Notes: a model not told the origin generated them from the letters alone. DNA of 64,000 nucleotides from Silvimonas amylolytica (GCF_014645555.1 NZ_BMLY01000001.1:62001-126000); one strand, 5' to 3'. Shown: positions 16,022 to 27,314, counted from the first letter of the stretch. Numbers and translations: made by a program.

Positions 16022-18619
16022 ATGGCAGTAGAGCCCACCTCCAAGAGCAAGTCCGGCAAGGTAGATTCATCCACGCAACACACGCCGATGATGGCGCAAT
16101 ACCTGAGGCTGAAAGCGGATCATCCGGACAAGTTCGTGTTCTACCGCATGGGGGATTTCTACGAGCTGTTTTATGACGATGCGGTCAAGGCATCCAAACT
16201 GCTGGACATCACGCTGACCACGCGTGGCCAGTCTGCGGGCGAGCCAATCCGCATGGCGGGCGTGCCGTATCACGCCGTCGAACAGTACCTGGCCAAACTG
16301 GTGAAGTTTGGCGAATCCGTAGCCATTTGCGAGCAATTTGGTGATCCGGCCACTACAAAGGGGCCGGTTGAACGCCGCGTAGTGCGAGTGGTGACGCCAG
16401 GTACGCTGACTGATGCGGCGTTACTGGATGACAAGACCGAAAACCGTATCCTGGCGCTGACCCTGGAGAAGGGGGCCTTGGGCATGGCATGGCTGTCGCT
16501 GGCATCGGGTGATTTTGCGCTGATGGACACCACGGCAGAAAAACTGATGTCCGAACTGGAGCGCCTGCGCCCGGCAGAGATATTGATTGCTGATGGCGCC
16601 ATGCTGGCGTTGTTTGATCAGATGAGCGCGCCGGTGCGCCGTCTGTCGCCGTGGCAGTTTGATCGCGAAAGCGCCGCGCGCAATCTCACCCGCCATTTTG
16701 CCGTGCATGATCTGGCCGGTTTTGGGGTGACGGACGAAACGCTGGCATTGGGCCCGGCGGGCGCGTTGCTGGAATACGTGCGCAGCACGCAGGGCGGCGT
16801 GGTACCGCAGCTCGCTGGTTTGCGGGTAGAAAGCCACACCCAGTTCATCGAACTGGACGCCGCTACCCGCCGCAATCTGGAGTTGACGGAGACCATTCGT
16901 GGCGAGGCTTCGCCAACGTTGTTCTCATTGCTTGATCGTTGCGCGACGGGCATGGGTTCGCGGTTGTTACGTCACTGGCTGCATCATCCGCTGCGACAGC
17001 ATGGCCCGATCCTGGAACGCCAGGAGGCGATCGGCGCTTTGGTGGACAGTGGCGTTTACGTCGACATCCACCGCGTGCTGGATGATGTCGCAGATATAGA
17101 ACGTATTGCCAGCCGGATTGCCCTGCGTAGCGCCCGCCCACGTGATCTGGCCAGTCTGCGTGACAGCCTGGTCTCGCTGGCGCGTTTGCCGCAAACCCTG
17201 CCGCAACAACCTTTTTTTGCGGGTCTTTCTCAGGCATTGCAACCGGACCTTGCGTTGCACAGCATGCTGGCGGCAGCGATCAAGCCTGAGCCCGGTGTTG
17301 TCCTGCGGGAAGGTGGCGTGATCGCAGATGGGTTCTCGGCAGAGCTGGACGAATTGCGCGCCATTCAGACCGGCGGCGGCGAGTTCCTGGCGCAGATGGA
17401 AGCCCGCGAGCGGGAACGTACTGGCATCGCCAATCTGCGTGTCGAGTACAACCGCGTCGCTGGCTTCTTTATTGAGGTGACCAATTCGTATCTGGATCAG
17501 GTGCCGCCAGAGTATCGGCGTCGCCAGACCATGAAAAACTGTGAGCGCTTCATCACGCCAGAACTGAAGGTGTTTGAAGACAAGGCGCTGTCCGCACAAG
17601 ATCGCGCGCTGGCGCTGGAAAAACAGTTGTATGAGGCGCTGCTGGAAGACCTGCAATTTCATTTGCCGGCGCTGCGTCTGGCGGCGCATGCGGCAGCAAC
17701 GGCTGATACCCTGGCATGTCTTGCTGCACGGGCAGTTGAGTGCAATTACGTTGCGCCGCAATTTGTCGACGAAACGGTATTGCACATCGACGCCGGTCGC
17801 CACCCGGTGGTTGAGTCGCAAATTGATGACTTCATCCCCAATGGTGTGGATTTTGCCGCAACACGCAAGCTGCTGTTGATTACCGGGCCGAACATGGGGG
17901 GTAAGTCGACCTACATGCGGCAGGTGGCGTTGATTGTATTGTTGGCGCACGTGGGTTCCTGGGTGCCGGCAACGGCGGCGACGATTGGTCGGGTGGATCG
18001 CATCTTTACGCGTATTGGCGCATCTGACGACCTGGCGGGTGGTCGCTCTACCTTCATGGTGGAAATGACCGAAACCGCCAACATCCTTAACAATGCCGGC
18101 GAACACTCGCTGGTACTGATGGATGAAGTAGGGCGCGGCACATCAACGTTTGACGGCCTGGCCCTTGCCTGGGCGATCGCCCGTGCGTTGATCGAGAAAA
18201 ACCGTGCGTATACCTTGTTCGCGACCCACTACTTTGAACTGACCCGCCTGGCCCAGGATTACCCGCAGGTTGCCAACGTGCACCTGGATGCCGTAGAGCA
18301 CAAAGACAAGATTGTGTTCCTGCACGCAGTGCAAGAAGGCCCGGCATCGCAAAGTTATGGCGTTGCGGTGGCCAGTCTTGCCGGTGTGCCGCGTGAAGTG
18401 GTGCGACAGGCTCGTCGCAAGCTGGTGGAACTGGAACAGCACAGTGTCACGAATGGTCTGCAAGGCGATTTGTTTGCAGCGCCGCTGCCGGAAGAGCCAG
18501 AAGAACCGGCGGCAGATCCCTTGCTGTTGGCCCTGGATGAAGTCAATCCGGATGAGATGTCACCGCGGGAAGCCTTGCAAGTTTTGTACCGGCTGAAAGA
18601 AATTTCAGGAAATTTGTAA
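16022..18619 (+). CDS. mutS: DNA mismatch repair protein MutS
   Basis: 865 residues, the normal length. The mismatch-binding motif [11 protein letters not shown] lies near 38-50, with the F-x-E residues that contact mispaired bases. Walker [14 protein letters not shown] begins near 622, followed by DELGRG-type [18 protein letters not shown] and the FATHYFELT signature. It recognises mismatches and recruits MutL. I chose ATG 16022 (MAVEPTSK...) with AGGA upstream; the longer frame from 15905 would translate through the likely promoter. Confidence 0.97.
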   Translation: MAVEPTSKSKSGKVDSSTQHTPMMAQYLRLKADHPDKFVFYRMGDFYELFYDDAVKASKLLDITLTTRGQSAGEPIRMAGVPYHAVEQYLAKLVKFGESVAICEQFGDPATTKGPVERRVVRVVTPGTLTDAALLDDKTENRILALTLEKGALGMAWLSLASGDFALMDTTAEKLMSELERLRPAEILIADGAMLALFDQMSAPVRRLSPWQFDRESAARNLTRHFAVHDLAGFGVTDETLALGPAGALLEYVRSTQGGVVPQLAGLRVESHTQFIELDAATRRNLELTETIRGEASPTLFSLLDRCATGMGSRLLRHWLHHPLRQHGPILERQEAIGALVDSGVYVDIHRVLDDVADIERIASRIALRSARPRDLASLRDSLVSLARLPQTLPQQPFFAGLSQALQPDLALHSMLAAAIKPEPGVVLREGGVIADGFSAELDELRAIQTGGGEFLAQMEARERERTGIANLRVEYNRVAGFFIEVTNSYLDQVPPEYRRRQTMKNCERFITPELKVFEDKALSAQDRALALEKQLYEALLEDLQFHLPALRLAAHAAATADTLACLAARAVECNYVAPQFVDETVLHIDAGRHPVVESQIDDFIPNGVDFAATRKLLLITGPNMGGKSTYMRQVALIVLLAHVGSWVPATAATIGRVDRIFTRIGASDDLAGGRSTFMVEMTETANILNNAGEHSLVLMDEVGRGTSTFDGLALAWAIARALIEKNRAYTLFATHYFELTRLAQDYPQVANVHLDAVEHKDKIVFLHAVQEGPASQSYGVAVASLAGVPREVVRQARRKLVELEQHSVTNGLQGDLFAAPLPEEPEEPAADPLLLALDEVNPDEMSPREALQVLYRLKEISGNL

Positions 18620-18792
18620 CGGGGTTGCTTACGAATTGTAAGGTGGTGTGATAAGGTACACGCCCCATTGGACCGTCCGTCTATTTCCCCTATCGTTTAC
18701 AGGGTCGTTTGCTACGATTCTGGTCTGGTGACGCAACAGAGCTCAACCAAACCCTTTATGCATACCAATAAAAAAGCCTCGAGGAGTTGATT

Positions 18793-19242
18793 GTGAACAT
18801 TGCAAGTGAGCCGGTGAATGTCCCGGCAAATGGCTCGGATCCACTGGATTCGGGGGTTGCGCGGTTTCTTGGGTTGACCGGAACGGACGACGGTATCAAG
18901 CTCAATGATATCCGCTCCAAAGCCGCCGGCGAACTCAAACGTTTCGGTGACGATCTGGGCCAACATCTCAAAGAAATCGATATTACCGTGCCGCCAGCCG
19001 TTCAGTTACGCAGTGCCGAGGATGGCAAGGTGGCGGTTTTTGGTGACCACTTTGGTAAGGAAAAAATTGAAACTTTCATCAACGCCGATACACGCCTGAT
19101 GAAATGGTTCAAGGAAGTCGAAGTGTTGCACGAGATCCTGCGTCGCGCTGAATTGCGCGGCAGTGGTCAAACGACTGAGGGTCAGCATTTCAATCTGGGC
19201 TTGACCAGTCTGGGCAGCATTGCATTTTTCTCTGCCGACTGA
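18793..19242 (+). CDS. Small conserved-looking protein of unknown function
   Basis: 149 residues, no signal peptide or membrane segment, mildly acidic, mixed alpha/beta by eye. A GTG start at 18793 has GGAG at 18783-18786 with six-base spacing; a TTG at 18787 is too close to the ribosome binding site. I do not recognise the family. Features: a hydrophilic N terminus with Ser/Pro, a charged helix near 40-60 (AAGELKRFGDDLGQHLKEID) and a predicted helix near 95-115. It has its own upstream gap and its own terminator, so it is probably transcribed alone, and its codon use matches its neighbours. Confidence 0.7.
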   Translation: MNIASEPVNVPANGSDPLDSGVARFLGLTGTDDGIKLNDIRSKAAGELKRFGDDLGQHLKEIDITVPPAVQLRSAEDGKVAVFGDHFGKEKIETFINADTRLMKWFKEVEVLHEILRRAELRGSGQTTEGQHFNLGLTSLGSIAFFSAD

Positions 19243-19263
19243 GCCCTTAAACAGCACTGCAAC

Positions 19264-19291
19264 AAGACCGCCGTCAGGCGGTCTTTGTTTT
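19264..19291 (+). terminator. Rho-independent terminator after the 18793 gene
   Basis: AAGACCGCC / GGCGGTCTT stem with a GTCA loop, followed by TTTGTTTTT. Confidence 0.85.
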
Positions 19292-19362
19292 TGTGATCGT
19301 ACTTACAGCGCATCTGATTAATAACCACAACTGCTGGCAGGGTTTTGTTGCCAGCTCTAAGT

Positions 19363-19368
19363 TATAAT
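19363..19368 (+). promoter_or_regulatory. Candidate -10 element of the rluB-greB operon
   Basis: A perfect TATAAT lies 27 bases before the rluB-like ATG. No convincing -35 at the right distance, so confidence is limited. Confidence 0.4.
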
Positions 19369-19394
19369 CGTGGATTGAATTCAGGAAAGATCGC

Positions 19395-20552
19395 ATGAAA
19401 ACCACCCGCGCCCGTCGGCCGCAGCCAGCTATCAGAGAGCAAAAAACCGGACAGAACCAAAAGGCCGCTGCTGGCGTTCGCCGCACGCGTACCAAGGATG
19501 CGTCCGACAACTGGCACAGCGGCCCGCGTGAAGAAACCGGTGCGCGTGGTGTAGTCGCCAGGACATCGGCACGTTCTGGCCCGCGCGCGGCGACGACAGC
19601 GCGCCCGGCCAATACGCGCCCGGCGACGGACGCGGCCGGTGCTGCAGCGACGACGACAGAGACGGCAGCCAAACCGCGTACCGCCAAGGTGAGCGTGAGT
19701 CGTGCCAAGAAGATGCTGGTGCGTCATGGCTCGGCCAAACAGGTGGAAACGCAAAAACAATTGCGTGCCAAGCGCCTGACCTCAGATCAAGTCGGGGAAG
19801 AGCGCCTGCAAAAAGCGCTGGCGTTCAGCGGTTGGGGTTCGCGTCGCGAAGCGGAAACCTGGATCGAGCAAGGCCGGGTTTCGGTCAACGGCAAAATTGC
19901 GGAACTCGGCGCCAAGGTCAAACAGGGCGACGACGTGCGCGTGGATGGCAAACGCGTTGCACTGCGCTGGGCCGATCGGTTGCCGCGTATTGTCATGTAT
20001 CACAAACAAGAGGGCGAACTGGTCACGCGTGACGACCCGCAAGGCCGCGTCACCGTGTTTGACCGCCTGCCCAAGCTGGCTTCCAGCAAGTGGGTAGCGA
20101 TTGGTCGTCTGGACTTCAACACCAGCGGCCTCTTGCTGTTCACCACCTCGGGCGATCTGGCCAACCGCATGATGCACCCCAGCTTTGCGGTCGAGCGTGA
20201 ATACGCTGCGCGCATTCTGGGTGAACTCACCGGTGAACAAATGAACGAAATGACCCGTGGCATCGAGCTGGATGATGGCAAGGCCCACTTCGATCACATC
20301 TCGGACTCGGGGGGTGAAGGTGTCAATCACTGGTATCGCGTGGTGCTGCGTGAGGGCCGTAACCGCGAAGTGCGCCGGATGTTTGAGCATTACGAAATGA
20401 CCGTCAGCCGTCTGATGCGGGTGCGTTACGGCATGTTCCATCTGCCGGCACGTCTCAAACGCGGCCAGTTCTATGAACTGAACGAAACCGAAGTACTGGC
20501 AGCGATGAAATGGGCCGATCTGCGCATCAACGGCCAGACCAAAGATTATTGA
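19395..20552 (+). CDS. rluB: 23S rRNA pseudouridine synthase, RluB-like, with long basic N-terminal extension
   Basis: 385 residues. An S4 RNA-binding domain (ERLQKALAFSGWGSRREAETWIEQGRVSVNG, near 135-165) is followed by the RsuA/RluB/RluE/RluF catalytic domain with GRLDFNTSGLLLFT, whose aspartate is the catalytic residue, and EGRNREVRRMFEHYEMTVSRLMRVRYG. It would modify 23S rRNA at the RluB position (U2605 in E. coli). The first 130 residues are rich in Arg, Lys, Ala and Thr and look disordered, an RNA-binding tail. It is followed 33 bases later by greB. Confidence 0.88.
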   Translation: MKTTRARRPQPAIREQKTGQNQKAAAGVRRTRTKDASDNWHSGPREETGARGVVARTSARSGPRAATTARPANTRPATDAAGAAATTTETAAKPRTAKVSVSRAKKMLVRHGSAKQVETQKQLRAKRLTSDQVGEERLQKALAFSGWGSRREAETWIEQGRVSVNGKIAELGAKVKQGDDVRVDGKRVALRWADRLPRIVMYHKQEGELVTRDDPQGRVTVFDRLPKLASSKWVAIGRLDFNTSGLLLFTTSGDLANRMMHPSFAVEREYAARILGELTGEQMNEMTRGIELDDGKAHFDHISDSGGEGVNHWYRVVLREGRNREVRRMFEHYEMTVSRLMRVRYGMFHLPARLKRGQFYELNETEVLAAMKWADLRINGQTKDY

Positions 20553-20585
20553 TCTACCCGTGGGTTGATTTGACGGAAGCGCGTC

Positions 20586-21152
20586 ATGAACAAGGCATTT
20601 ACCAAAGAGAGCGATGACGACGGCGATCTGCCGCCAGAACTGCAGGTGCCGGCGGGCAGCAAGAACTACATCACGCCCGGTGGCTGGAAAAAGCTGCGTG
20701 AAGAGCTGCATCACCTCGTGAATAAAGAGCGCCCGGAACTGACGCAAGTGGTGAACTGGGCCGCCAGCAACGGCGATCGATCTGAAAATGGGGACTACCT
20801 TTATGGCAAGCGTCGCCTGCGCCAGATCGACAGCCGCATCCGCTTTCTGACCAAGCGCCTTGAAAATGCGGAAGTGGTTGACCCGGAAACCCGGGAAGCC
20901 ACTGACCAGATTTTCTTTGGCGCGACCGTCACCTATGCCCGGGAAGATGGTCGCGAAGAAACCGTCAGCATTGTTGGCGTGGATGAAACCAACCCGCCGC
21001 GCAATCACATCAGCTGGACGTCGCCGGTCGCGCGCGCGTTGCTCAAAGCGCGTGAGGGCGATGCCGTCCTCTTACGGACGCCGGCTGGCATTGAAGAGCT
21101 TGAAGTTCTCACTGTGATGTATGTCGCGGTAGAGACAGAGCCCGCCGCCTGA
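20586..21152 (+). CDS. greB: Transcription elongation factor GreB
   Basis: 188 residues. An N-terminal coiled coil (YITPGGWKKLREELHHLVNKERPELTQVVNWAASNGDRSENGDYLYGKRRLRQID) carries the acidic tip residues that insert into RNA polymerase; the C-terminal FKBP-like domain follows (FGATVTYAREDG ... ISWTSPVARALLKAREGD). The spacing WAASNGDRSENGDYLYGKRRLR marks GreB rather than GreA. It rescues backtracked polymerase by stimulating transcript cleavage. It is co-transcribed with the rluB-like gene, so the operon joins ribosome and transcription functions. Confidence 0.93.
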   Translation: MNKAFTKESDDDGDLPPELQVPAGSKNYITPGGWKKLREELHHLVNKERPELTQVVNWAASNGDRSENGDYLYGKRRLRQIDSRIRFLTKRLENAEVVDPETREATDQIFFGATVTYAREDGREETVSIVGVDETNPPRNHISWTSPVARALLKAREGDAVLLRTPAGIEELEVLTVMYVAVETEPAA

Positions 21153-21198
21153 TTTCACTGTTTTTGCGGCAGGCTGGCGGCGTCTGTATGCTGTTTGC

Positions 21199-23268
21199 AT
21201 GACAGAACAAGAATTGATCGCACCTGCCAAAGCCAGCCTGTTTCGCCGCGTACTGCGCAATATGGCCTGCCGTATTGCGCTTGCCTCCCTGGTCCTTTCC
21301 GCGCTGGGTTATTACTACAGCTACACGCGGTATCAGACCGAGGCACTGGCCAATCTGGGCAAGTACATTGAAGCACGCAGCCAGATTGAGTCCAATCTGT
21401 TCTTGCAGGCCGAGACCAATACCAAACTGCTGCGCAACGAGTTCGTCCGTCGTTATGCGCAAGTGCAAAATAGCGACCCAGCCCCCGAGTTTCACCGTTT
21501 GTTCAAACAAGACCGCGATGGCATGTGGCGCGTGCGTCCGGAACTGGATGACTTCGAGTACAAAGCCACCGTGGCCATTCTGCCGCGCGTCAAGTTGACC
21601 GATGAATTCATGCGCCAGGCGCTGCTGGCCTACGAGTTGTGTGGCCAGTTTGGCCAGGCGAACCGCAACCGATACTACGACACCTTTGTAGATCTGAATG
21701 TCTCTGATGGCAGCGTGATGTTCCTGCCAGACCTGAACTATGCCCGTAATGGTTCGGTAGCTGATTTCGCGGTTGATCTGGAAACCGAACTGGGTGCCAC
21801 GCCCGAGCGCAATCCTGAACGCAAAACTTTCTGGACAGGCATCTACTTCGACAAGCAAGCCATGGAATGGATGGTCTCGGTGGTGACGCCGATTGATTAT
21901 CTGGGGCGCTATATCGGCGGTTCTGGCCAGGACGTGCTGCTGGATCAACTGATCCAGCGCACCAACAGTGTCAGCATCCCGGGCACTTACAATTTTATTG
22001 TGACGCGCGGCGGCCAGTTGATTGCCCACGCTGATCGCATGACCCAAATCCATCAGGCACATGGCGAGTACGACTTGCGTACCGCTAACGACCCGGTGCT
22101 GCGGGACTTGTACTACGCCGCCATCAAAGCGACGCCGTCGCAGCCGTTTGTAGAGTCGCCGGACGGCAAATCATGGCTGGGGGTATCCGGTATTTCCGGG
22201 GCCGACTGGATGTTTGTCGTTGTTTATCCAAAGCGCCTGTTGCAAGAGAAAGCTGCCGTTGCGGCCAGCATGGTGCTGTTGTTGGGGCTGATTGCGCTAC
22301 TGGTTGAACTCGGCTTGCTGGCTTGGGTGTTGAAGATGGATGTGGCAAAGCCTTTGTCACGCCTGAAATCGGCCATTCAAACGCTCGCACACGGCCAGAC
22401 CTCAGACCAGCTGGATATCCACCGCGACGACGAACTCGGCGAACTGGCGCGTAATTTTGATGCGATGGCGCAGAGGGTGGCCAATCACCGGCATCATCTG
22501 GAAGAACTGGTTGCCGAGCGGACCGCTGAGCTCGCCCAAACCAATGCGGACTTGCATAGCGCCAATCAACAACTGACCCATCTGAACGACGAAAAAAACG
22601 AACTCCTGGCCATTGCCGCGCATGACTTGAAAAACCCGGTCGCCAGCATCGGTGGCATGGCGGGCCTTGTTGCCGAAAAACTGCATGAATGGCCAGCAGA
22701 GCGCATCAAATCGCGCCTGTTCGGCATGCAGCAACTGGCTGGCCGGTTGCAGCAAATTGTCAGTAACTTGCTGGACATCCACGCGCTGGAATCCGGGCAG
22801 TTTCGGGCGCAACTGGAAAGCGTAGAGCTGGACCCGTTGATGGCAGAGTTACTGCAAAGCTGGGACGCCAGGTTGCAAGACAAATTCCAGCACGCATCGT
22901 GGTTGCCCAGTGGGCTTTCGGTGAAAGCGGATCGCGAAGCACTGTGGCAGGTGCTGGACAATCTGCTGTCAAATGCCTCCAAATATTCGCCCGCTCATAG
23001 CCCGATCACGCTAACGGCACTGGTGCGCGGCAAGTCGGTAGAGATCCGTGTGGCCGATCAGGGGCCGGGCATTGCACTCCATGAAATGGACAAGTTGTTC
23101 CTCAAATTCAGCCGTCTTTCAGCTGTTCCGACAGGGGGGGAGCACGCGACCGGGCTTGGGTTGTCGATTGTTAAAAGGCTGGTAGAGAGCATGCAGGGTA
23201 CCGTGCATTGCCACAGCCAGCTGGGCAACGGCGCAACCTTCCTGGTGAACCTCCCGGTGGCGGCCTGA
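21199..23268 (+). CDS. Membrane sensor histidine kinase with periplasmic dCache-like domain
   Basis: 689 residues. One membrane segment near 28-48, a large periplasmic region (about 50-350) of Cache type with SWLGVSGISGADWMFVVVYP at its end, a second membrane segment (VLLLGLIALLVELGLLAWVL, near 357-378), then HAMP, a coiled coil and HisKA with the phosphorylated histidine H475 in AAHDLKNPVAS. The ATPase domain shows the N box LDNLLSNASKYSP, G1 VADQGPGI and G2 GLGLSIVKRL. No response regulator is adjacent, so it is an orphan kinase. The start has no clear ribosome binding site; a -10-like TATGCT lies only seven bases upstream. Confidence 0.9.
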   Translation: MTEQELIAPAKASLFRRVLRNMACRIALASLVLSALGYYYSYTRYQTEALANLGKYIEARSQIESNLFLQAETNTKLLRNEFVRRYAQVQNSDPAPEFHRLFKQDRDGMWRVRPELDDFEYKATVAILPRVKLTDEFMRQALLAYELCGQFGQANRNRYYDTFVDLNVSDGSVMFLPDLNYARNGSVADFAVDLETELGATPERNPERKTFWTGIYFDKQAMEWMVSVVTPIDYLGRYIGGSGQDVLLDQLIQRTNSVSIPGTYNFIVTRGGQLIAHADRMTQIHQAHGEYDLRTANDPVLRDLYYAAIKATPSQPFVESPDGKSWLGVSGISGADWMFVVVYPKRLLQEKAAVAASMVLLLGLIALLVELGLLAWVLKMDVAKPLSRLKSAIQTLAHGQTSDQLDIHRDDELGELARNFDAMAQRVANHRHHLEELVAERTAELAQTNADLHSANQQLTHLNDEKNELLAIAAHDLKNPVASIGGMAGLVAEKLHEWPAERIKSRLFGMQQLAGRLQQIVSNLLDIHALESGQFRAQLESVELDPLMAELLQSWDARLQDKFQHASWLPSGLSVKADREALWQVLDNLLSNASKYSPAHSPITLTALVRGKSVEIRVADQGPGIALHEMDKLFLKFSRLSAVPTGGEHATGLGLSIVKRLVESMQGTVHCHSQLGNGATFLVNLPVAA

Positions 23269-23327
23269 AGCCTCAGCGGGTAAAATGCCGCTCTTCCTAA
23301 AGTGTTTGTTCGCGGAGTTTGTCTTTC

Positions 23328-24122
23328 ATGCGCCAGTACCTTGATTTGCTGCAACATGTGCTCGACCACGGAACGCGCAAGGAAGACCGCACCGGCACTG
23401 GCACCATCAGTTATTTTGGCGCCCAAATGCGCTTTGATCTGGCAGATGGTTTCCCGCTGGTTACTACCAAGAAAACCCACCTGAAATCCATCATTTATGA
23501 ATTGCTGTGGTTTCTGCGCGGCGAGACGAATGTGGGCTGGCTGAAGGAAAACGGTGTCACGATCTGGGACGAATGGGCGCGTGAAAACGGCGACCTGGGT
23601 CCGGTTTACGGCTACCAGTGGCGTAGCTGGCCGACGGCGGACGGCCGCCATATCGATCAGATCAGCCAGGTGATCCAGCAGATCAAAAACAACCCGGATT
23701 CGCGCCGGCTGATTGTTTCGGCCTGGAATGTGGGCGAAATCGAAAACATGGCTTTGCCGCCATGCCATGCTTTCTTCCAGTTCTACGTGGTCAACGGCAA
23801 GTTGTCTTGCCAGTTGTATCAGCGTTCTGCCGATCTGTTCCTGGGCGTGCCGTTCAATATCGCGTCTTACGCATTGTTGCTGATGATGGTGGCTCAGGTG
23901 TGTGATCTGGAGCCGGGGGAGTTTGTCTGGACTGGTGGTGATTGCCACATTTACCTGAACCATATGGAACAGGTGAAAACCCAGCTTTCCCGCGAACCAC
24001 GCTCACGGCCGACCATGAAGATCAACCCGGCTCGTCGCAATATCTTTGACTTCGAATACGCAGACTTCGTACTTGAAGGCTATGACCCGCACCCGGCGCT
24101 GAAGGGCGCGGTAGCAGTCTGA
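23328..24122 (+). CDS. thyA: Thymidylate synthase
   Basis: 264 residues, exactly the length of the E. coli enzyme. It shows [18 protein letters not shown] near the N terminus, the folate and dUMP sites YGYQWRSW and [12 protein letters not shown] with the catalytic cysteine in PPCHA, and [20 protein letters not shown]. It methylates dUMP to dTMP using methylene tetrahydrofolate. The ATG at 23328 has GGAG at 23314-23317. Its partner folA is on the same strand but 23 kb away at 47472. Confidence 0.97.
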   Translation: MRQYLDLLQHVLDHGTRKEDRTGTGTISYFGAQMRFDLADGFPLVTTKKTHLKSIIYELLWFLRGETNVGWLKENGVTIWDEWARENGDLGPVYGYQWRSWPTADGRHIDQISQVIQQIKNNPDSRRLIVSAWNVGEIENMALPPCHAFFQFYVVNGKLSCQLYQRSADLFLGVPFNIASYALLLMMVAQVCDLEPGEFVWTGGDCHIYLNHMEQVKTQLSREPRSRPTMKINPARRNIFDFEYADFVLEGYDPHPALKGAVAV

Positions 24123-24126
24123 TTGA

Positions 24127-25272
<1,146 letters not shown>

Positions 25273-25288
25273 ACTGCGATTGATGCAC

Positions 25289-25319
25289 AAAAAAACGGCG
25301 CTCTGAAGCGCCGTTTTTT
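25289..25319. terminator. Two-way terminator between adenine deaminase and epimerase genes
   Basis: AAAAAACGGCGCT / AGCGCCGTTTTTT stem with a CTGA loop between two convergent genes; T runs are present on both strands. Confidence 0.9.
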
Positions 25320-25335
25320 GATTGCCAGACCAGAC

Positions 25336-26520
25336 TTATTTGATCACATTGAGTGCTTCATAGCATGCACCCATGGTGTGGTAGTCCGTCTTGCCTGCTG
25401 GTGACTTTTCATCATCCACCTTGCCGTTTTCCGGCGTCAGAATGCGGTACCAGGCGCCATACTTGTGGTCCACAAAGAATTCCCAGCTGTATGCCCAGAT
25501 GCGCTCATACCATTCCCAGTATTTGGCATCGCCAGTGCGGTTGGCTAGCAGCGCAGCTGCGGCAAAAGATTCGGCCTGCACCCAAAAATATTTGTCGCCG
25601 TCGTACAGCTTGCCTTCCAGATCGTAACCGTAAACCAGGCCACCGTGTTCATGGTCCCAGCCATGCTCCATGGCGCGGTCAAACAGTTCGCGGGCACGGT
25701 CCAGATGCCATTCCGCCGGAGCATGACGATCCAGTATCAACAGCAGTTTCGCCCACTCGGTCTGGTGTCCGGTCTGAAAGCCCCAAGGACGAAATATGTT
25801 CGTGCGATCGCCCTTGTTGTATTCCAGATCTGGCGTCCAGTCGGTACGGAAATGCTCCCAAACCTGCCCGCCAGTACGGCCAGCCTGAACGATGGTGAAA
25901 TTCTTGGCCAGGGTTTTGGCGCGTTCCAGATAACGCTGCTCACCGGTGGCTTCAAATGCCGCCAGCATCGCTTCGCAGGCGTGCATGTTATCGTTCTGGC
26001 CTCGATAATCATCCAGCTTCCAGTCCGCGCTGGCCTCGCTGCCATACATGCCATGCTCTGGCAGCCAGAAGTGCTTTTCCATCAGGTCGTAGGTTTCGCC
26101 CAGCCACTCAGCGGCCTGGGGAATACCGGAGCGCACGCCACAAGCATAGGCAAGCATGACAAACGCCAGGCCGTAACACATATTGGTGCTGTCGGCGACT
26201 TTGCCATCCTTCAATACCCATGCGTAACCCCCTGTTTGCGGGTTGCGATGGACATTGCGAATAAAGTCGATGCCGTGTTGTACGCGTTCTTGATATTGCG
26301 GCTGCTGAAACTGCAGCCATGCCATCGCATTGTTGAAGACAAAGCGCGTAGAAGAGACAAGGTGGCGGGTCGATTTATCGTAAATCTCGCCGTCATCTTT
26401 GTAGTAATGGTAGAAACCGCCGTGCGTGTCGACCGAACGCGGGTCGTAAAAGGACATGGTGTGACGGATGTGATCCAGCAAAAACTGGCGACTGCGGAAT
26501 TCGGGGCGGTTGGTACTCAT
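25336..26520 (-). CDS. AGE-family epimerase/isomerase (N-acylglucosamine 2-epimerase-like)
   Basis: 394 residues with the (alpha/alpha)6-barrel pattern of the AGE family. Visible markers: GGFYHYYKDDGEIYDKSTRHLVSSTRFVFN near the N terminus (the active-site arginine region), YGLAFVMLAYA, EASADWKLDDYRGQNDNMHACEAMLAA, and PWGFQTGHQTEWAKLLLIL with the catalytic histidine region, then KYFWVQAESFAAAALL. It interconverts sugar epimers or aldose-ketose pairs; N-acetylglucosamine/mannosamine, mannose/fructose and cellobiose are all possible. GGAG at 26527-26530 supports ATG 26520 over an upstream start at 26634. Confidence 0.85.
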   Translation of the reverse strand: MSTNRPEFRSRQFLLDHIRHTMSFYDPRSVDTHGGFYHYYKDDGEIYDKSTRHLVSSTRFVFNNAMAWLQFQQPQYQERVQHGIDFIRNVHRNPQTGGYAWVLKDGKVADSTNMCYGLAFVMLAYACGVRSGIPQAAEWLGETYDLMEKHFWLPEHGMYGSEASADWKLDDYRGQNDNMHACEAMLAAFEATGEQRYLERAKTLAKNFTIVQAGRTGGQVWEHFRTDWTPDLEYNKGDRTNIFRPWGFQTGHQTEWAKLLLILDRHAPAEWHLDRARELFDRAMEHGWDHEHGGLVYGYDLEGKLYDGDKYFWVQAESFAAAALLANRTGDAKYWEWYERIWAYSWEFFVDHKYGAWYRILTPENGKVDDEKSPAGKTDYHTMGACYEALNVIK

Positions 26521-26799
26521 GAGGTCTCCTGCCAATAGAGGGAAGCTAAAATACGGACGGCGGAGGAAAGCGGGCGTCCATCGCAAGCCCCATGCTGCTC
26601 GCAGTGCTCGCCCACTATACTTGCGTCCTTGCAATCAACTCTTTTTTGCAGATTCTACGGATGCGTTGTGAAGAGGTCTGTACGGTATCCCCCCACGCTT
26701 GCCTCGTGTCAGCAACAGAGTTAGATTTTGATAATGTAATGATTCCATGCTGTGTGGCGCCGCCGCCGGCAACAACTGTATAGAGGCAGGAGCAACGAT
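26521..26799. other. Divergent gap between epimerase and DUF4124 genes
   Basis: 279 bases with promoters expected in both directions. It is more AT-rich around 26690-26750. I see no clear consensus promoter, repeat or hairpin. Confidence 0.4.
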
Positions 26800-27219
26800 A
26801 TGCGAAATCTGTTGGCATTGGCCGTGTTGTGCGGATGCGCTGCACTGGCACAGGCCCAGATCTACAAGTGGAAAGACGCGAACGGCAATACCCAGTATTC
26901 GGATACGCCGCCGCCGCCGACCGCGAAAGCCCAGGTTGTGAACGTCAAAACAACAAACGTGACCAGCGTACCTGCGACCAAGCAGGCCAGTGGCAGTGCT
27001 GCCGCCGCTGCCAGTGCTGCAGCCGCAGCGCCGACCAAGGTAACCACCCTGGATCCAACCGCCTGCGCCAATGCGCACAAGCGGCTTGATTTCCTGCAGA
27101 ACGCTACGCGTTTGCGCGCCATTAACGACAAGGGCGAGGTGGAGATGCTGGATGCCGACAAGAAACAGGCCCAGATCAATCTGACGCAGGCGGATATCAA
27201 GAAGTATTGCGAGGAATAA
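26800..27219 (+). CDS. DUF4124 domain periplasmic protein
   Basis: 139 residues. The signal peptide ends at LAQAQ, then IYKWKDANGNTQYSDTPPPP is the DUF4124 signature, followed by a Thr/Lys/Ala-rich linker with an alanine-serine tract (about 60-85) and a C-terminal cysteine-containing helix region. DUF4124 proteins are common envelope proteins of beta- and gammaproteobacteria with no assigned reaction. GGCAGGAG precedes the ATG at 26800. It is transcribed alone and ends in a strong terminator. Confidence 0.85.
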   Translation: MRNLLALAVLCGCAALAQAQIYKWKDANGNTQYSDTPPPPTAKAQVVNVKTTNVTSVPATKQASGSAAAAASAAAAAPTKVTTLDPTACANAHKRLDFLQNATRLRAINDKGEVEMLDADKKQAQINLTQADIKKYCEE

Positions 27220-27259
27220 TCTGGTGCTGGCCCGACTGCAAGGCAGCGCAGTCACCATA

Positions 27260-27295
27260 AACAAAAACAGGCGCTTTCAGGCGCCTGTTTTTGTT
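27260..27295. terminator. Two-way terminator, 15-bp perfect stem
   Basis: AACAAAAACAGGCGC pairs with GCGCCTGTTTTTGTT around a TTTCAG loop, between convergent genes. Confidence 0.92.
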
Positions 27296-27314
27296 TGGGT
27301 GCAACGCTGCCGAA

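Noticed and set aside
16967-18106. Minus-strand open frame of 379 codons opposite mutS
   Set aside because: Antisense shadow of a clear mutS.
19782-21008. Minus-strand open frame of 408 codons across rluB and greB
   Set aside because: Spans two real genes antisense and has no motif or start signal.
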